Assembly (NCBI GenBank): GCA_963691885.1
Contig: OY829843.1
Span: 4,650,001-4,714,000, forward strand
Length of the DNA stretch: 64,000 bases
Source of the DNA: G963691885 sp963691885
GTDB taxonomy: Bacteria > Pseudomonadota > Alphaproteobacteria > UBA8366 > Aestuariispiraceae
Direction of reading: 5' to 3'
The stretch's first letter is position 1. Each line of letters begins with the position of its first letter. The notes beneath the pieces are model-generated. The model was not told where the DNA came from. It made no database searches and saw only the letters and a program-made list of their open reading frames with translations. Shown here in pieces: positions 61,854-64,000 of this stretch. Position numbers and translations under genes: made by a program.

Positions 61854-62465
61854 ATGACACCTGAGTTTTTCCTGACATCCCTGGTGGTCGTACTCCTGCC
61901 CGGTACGGGTGTTCTTTATACACTGGCCTTCGGACTGGGCCGTGGCTGGCGGGCAAGCATTCTGGCGGCTTTTGGCTGTACGCTCGGGATTGTGCCCCAT
62001 ATCGCCGCCAGTATCGCCGGACTGGCCGCATTGCTGCACGCCAGTGCGCTGGCCTTTGAAGTCATCAAGTATCTGGGCACGGCCTATTTGTTCTACATGG
62101 CCTGGGGCATCTTGCGCGACGGAAGCGCGCTGGACATCAAAGAAAACACAACGCCTATTCCGGCCCATAAGATCATTCTCAACGGGTTCTTGTTGAACAT
62201 TCTCAACCCGAAACTGTCGCTGTTTTTTCTGGCCTTCCTGCCACAGTTTGTGCCGGCGGGAACCCAGAACCCGACGGGATTCATGCTGCTACTGGCGGTA
62301 ATCTTCATGGGTATGACATTCATTGTGTTTGTGGGCTATGGCGCTTTTGCCGCGACCACAAGGCATTATGTTGTCACCAGACCAAAAGCGGTCTTGTGGC
62401 TGAAACGAAGCTTCGCCGGTGCGTTTGGCCTGCTGGGTCTTCGCCTCGCCCTGACGGAGCAGTGA
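61854..62465 (+). CDS. LysE/RhtB-family amino-acid exporter (second copy)
   Basis: 203 residues with six membrane spans. VVLLPGTGVLYTLAFGLGRG replaces the usual P-G-P motif, and LNPKLSLFFLAFLPQFV is the second conserved segment. AAGG lies seven bases before the ATG. It is only distantly related to the LysE protein at 57873-58523. It is immediately followed by a lipoprotein gene (two-base gap) and a diaminopropionate ammonia-lyase gene. Confidence 0.92.
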   Translation: MTPEFFLTSLVVVLLPGTGVLYTLAFGLGRGWRASILAAFGCTLGIVPHIAASIAGLAALLHASALAFEVIKYLGTAYLFYMAWGILRDGSALDIKENTTPIPAHKIILNGFLLNILNPKLSLFFLAFLPQFVPAGTQNPTGFMLLLAVIFMGMTFIVFVGYGAFAATTRHYVVTRPKAVLWLKRSFAGAFGLLGLRLALTEQ

Positions 62466-62467
62466 GA

Positions 62468-63043
62468 ATGATCCGCTGTTCCCATATAGCGTGGCTGATC
62501 GTCGGCCTGGGTCTTGTGACGGGGTGTAGCCTGGACGCCCCTTCGCCAAACACCCCAGCGCCCACCCAACAAAGCCCCGTCGCAACCGCACCACAGCCGG
62601 TTGGTGACGAGAGCCTTTCAAAGGAACCGCTCTCTGTTCAGGACGTTGCACCCGTTCAGCAACGACAATTACGGGACCCGGATGATCCACGCGAGTTTGC
62701 GCCGCTGAATGCGGTGCGCCTTGCCTTTATCTGGTACGACCTGCCCCTGTTGCAGGGTCAGGATTTTGTAGGAACCCGGGTCCTGCTGAGTAAGCAGGGC
62801 ACCGCAACCCAGATGTCCTTTACCCTGCCACCCATCAACACAACCTGTGACGGAACGATCCGGTTTCTGCCCAAGGCCGCAAACGGCCTTATCGGCGGCG
62901 ATTGGGAAATAACATGCTCAAACAATCGAACGATACGCGGCATTCTGGTGCCGGTTGCCGGGCAACGTGCCATCAACGGCCAGGGCCAGGATGACCAGGA
63001 TCGCAGCGTGATCTTTTCCATCGATATCAACGAAGAACAGTAA
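62468..63043 (+). CDS. Hypothetical lipoprotein
   Basis: 191 residues. The signal peptide ends in the lipobox GLVTGCSLD (Cys20), then a Pro/Thr/Gln-rich linker (about 22-60). A compact domain follows containing FIWYDLPLLQGQDFVGTRVLL and, later, INTTCDGTIRFLP paired with GGDWEITCSNN, where two Cys may bond. No known family recognised. It starts two bases after the LysE stop and is likely co-transcribed. Confidence 0.75.
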   Translation: MIRCSHIAWLIVGLGLVTGCSLDAPSPNTPAPTQQSPVATAPQPVGDESLSKEPLSVQDVAPVQQRQLRDPDDPREFAPLNAVRLAFIWYDLPLLQGQDFVGTRVLLSKQGTATQMSFTLPPINTTCDGTIRFLPKAANGLIGGDWEITCSNNRTIRGILVPVAGQRAINGQGQDDQDRSVIFSIDINEEQ

Positions 63044-63076
63044 CCGCACTCCAGCCCCAGAAAGCGACAATACGCC

Positions 63077-64000
63077 ATGACGCTTGCCTCCATGCCGCAA
63101 AATACTGTGCAGGATCATCAATCGAGAACTGCTGAAATTGGGCCGTTTCCGGACGATCTTTCCCAAGTAATGTCCGTGGCGATGGCGGATGCTGCCCGCG
63201 AAGAAATTCAGTCCTGGCCAAGTTACAAGGCGTCGCCCCTTCGCGACCTCGCGCCGCTTGCACAGGCTCTGAACCTGGGGGCGATCTTTTACAAGGATGA
63301 GAGCGAGCGACTGGGCCTCGGCAGTTTTAAGGCGCTCGGCGGGTCCTATGCGGTGCTGACCGTTGCCGCCGACTTTCTGGAGAAGAAAACCGGCACAAGG
63401 CCGGCACTGTCAGACATCCGAACAGGCAAGTTTGCTGATACCCTGTCCCAATTGACCGTTACAACAGCGACCGATGGCAATCACGGCCGGTCCGTCGCCT
63501 GGGGCGCGCAGATGGCCGGGTGTCCCTGCACTATCTTTATCCATGCTGAGGTCAGCGAGGGGCGAAAGACAGCGATGGAGGCCTTTGGCGCGACAGTCAC
63601 CCGTGTTGACGGAGATTACGACTTCTCCCTTACCGAATGCGCGAATGCTGCCGAGAAAGGGGGCTGGACCATCGTGTCCGACACATCTTACGAGGGGTAT
63701 ATGGAGATCCCGCGCCAGGTTATGGCGGGATACAGCGTGATGGCAACCGAGGCCGCCGCACAGGTAAGCCAACCCCCGACCCATGTGTTTACTCAGGCCG
63801 GCGTCGGTGGCCTGGCCGCTGCGGTCTGCGCCCGTTTCTGGCAAATCTGGGGCGAAGACAGACCGCAATTCGTCATCGTCGAACCGGAACGCGCCGCCTG
63901 TGTCTTAGAGAGCGCCAGACAGGACAAACCGATGCTGGTGACGATTGAGGAAGAGACCATTATGGCCGGGCTGTCCTGCGGTGAAATATCCCTGTTGGCC
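63077..64000 (+). CDS. Diaminopropionate ammonia-lyase-like PLP enzyme (3' end cut by window)
   Basis: 308 codons are present, open to the window edge. The fold-type II PLP lysine is Lys85 in RLGLGSFKALGGSYAV. The N-terminal region has SWPSYKASPLRDL, and the phosphate-binding glycine loop appears as TQAGVGGLAAAV. These match YgeX/DpaL, which converts 2,3-diaminopropionate to pyruvate and ammonia. A threonine dehydratase is the alternative, but the FKALGGSYAV form favours DpaL. It follows the lipoprotein gene by 33 bases. Confidence 0.9.
   Translation, partial: MTLASMPQNTVQDHQSRTAEIGPFPDDLSQVMSVAMADAAREEIQSWPSYKASPLRDLAPLAQALNLGAIFYKDESERLGLGSFKALGGSYAVLTVAADFLEKKTGTRPALSDIRTGKFADTLSQLTVTTATDGNHGRSVAWGAQMAGCPCTIFIHAEVSEGRKTAMEAFGATVTRVDGDYDFSLTECANAAEKGGWTIVSDTSYEGYMEIPRQVMAGYSVMATEAAAQVSQPPTHVFTQAGVGGLAAAVCARFWQIWGEDRPQFVIVEPERAACVLESARQDKPMLVTIEEETIMAGLSCGEISLLA

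Overview
The window is a gene-dense stretch of bacterial chromosome with moderately high GC. It reads as an alphaproteobacterium, probably a free-living Rhodospirillales or Sneathiella-like organism. This is inferred from the order pyrB-pyrC-plsY-dprA-(DUF2336)-topA-rnr, the DUF2336 and DUF1194 families, and the many small lipoproteins and catabolic genes. I see no rRNA, tRNA, CRISPR array, insertion sequence, phage or plasmid gene, and no frameshifted gene. Genes at both edges are cut by the window: a DUF457-type membrane hydrolase on the left and a diaminopropionate ammonia-lyase on the right.

Layout. (1) 1-9.5 kb: mixed catabolic genes (family III CoA-transferase, two related glutathione S-transferases, two-module 3-hydroxyacyl-CoA dehydrogenase, GNAT, TauE exporter, isochorismatase-type hydrolase, Cys/Met PLP lyase, DUF1330, SDR). 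(2) 9.5-21.2 kb: one long minus-strand unit for nucleoside uptake and catabolism (BMP binding protein, ATPase, two permeases, cytidine deaminase, purine nucleoside phosphorylase, deoC, deoA, deoB). It runs without a visible break into a phytanoyl-CoA-dioxygenase-like protein, a HAD phosphatase and a PPK2 kinase. A 16-bp near-palindrome lies upstream of its first gene. (3) 21.5-38.4 kb: housekeeping core (folE, NUDIX, S41 protease, rnr, topA, DUF2336, dprA, plsY, pyrC, pyrB, MATE, AEC transporter, alpha/beta hydrolase). The pyrC product has lost both histidines of the dihydroorotase metal motif. (4) 38.4-49.4 kb: an envelope and signalling cluster with two DUF1194 von Willebrand-type proteins, a small coiled-coil membrane protein, a SPOR lipoprotein, a CHASE2 adenylate cyclase, an enoyl-CoA hydratase, a DUF115 protein and a secreted caspase-like protease with four degenerate repeats. 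(5) 49.4-56.8 kb: EamA exporter, release factor 3, lipoprotein, CHASE4 histidine kinase, second CoA-transferase, YeeE/YedE sulfur transporter. (6) 56.7-64 kb: an amine or amino-acid catabolic locus (FAD oxidoreductase, two LysE exporters, acetylpolyamine-amidohydrolase-like HDAC, BKACE enzyme, HisC-like aminotransferase, lipoprotein, diaminopropionate ammonia-lyase).

Beyond protein genes, the best signals are these: a compact predicted RNA fold at 39333-39426 followed by a terminator-like hairpin; a clear intrinsic terminator across the plsY stop codon; a possible leaderless promoter for pyrB; palindromes before the nucleoside operon and the caspase gene; and a 41-codon ORF directly behind the DUF2336 gene. 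Functions are read from motifs and remembered family features. No database search was possible.
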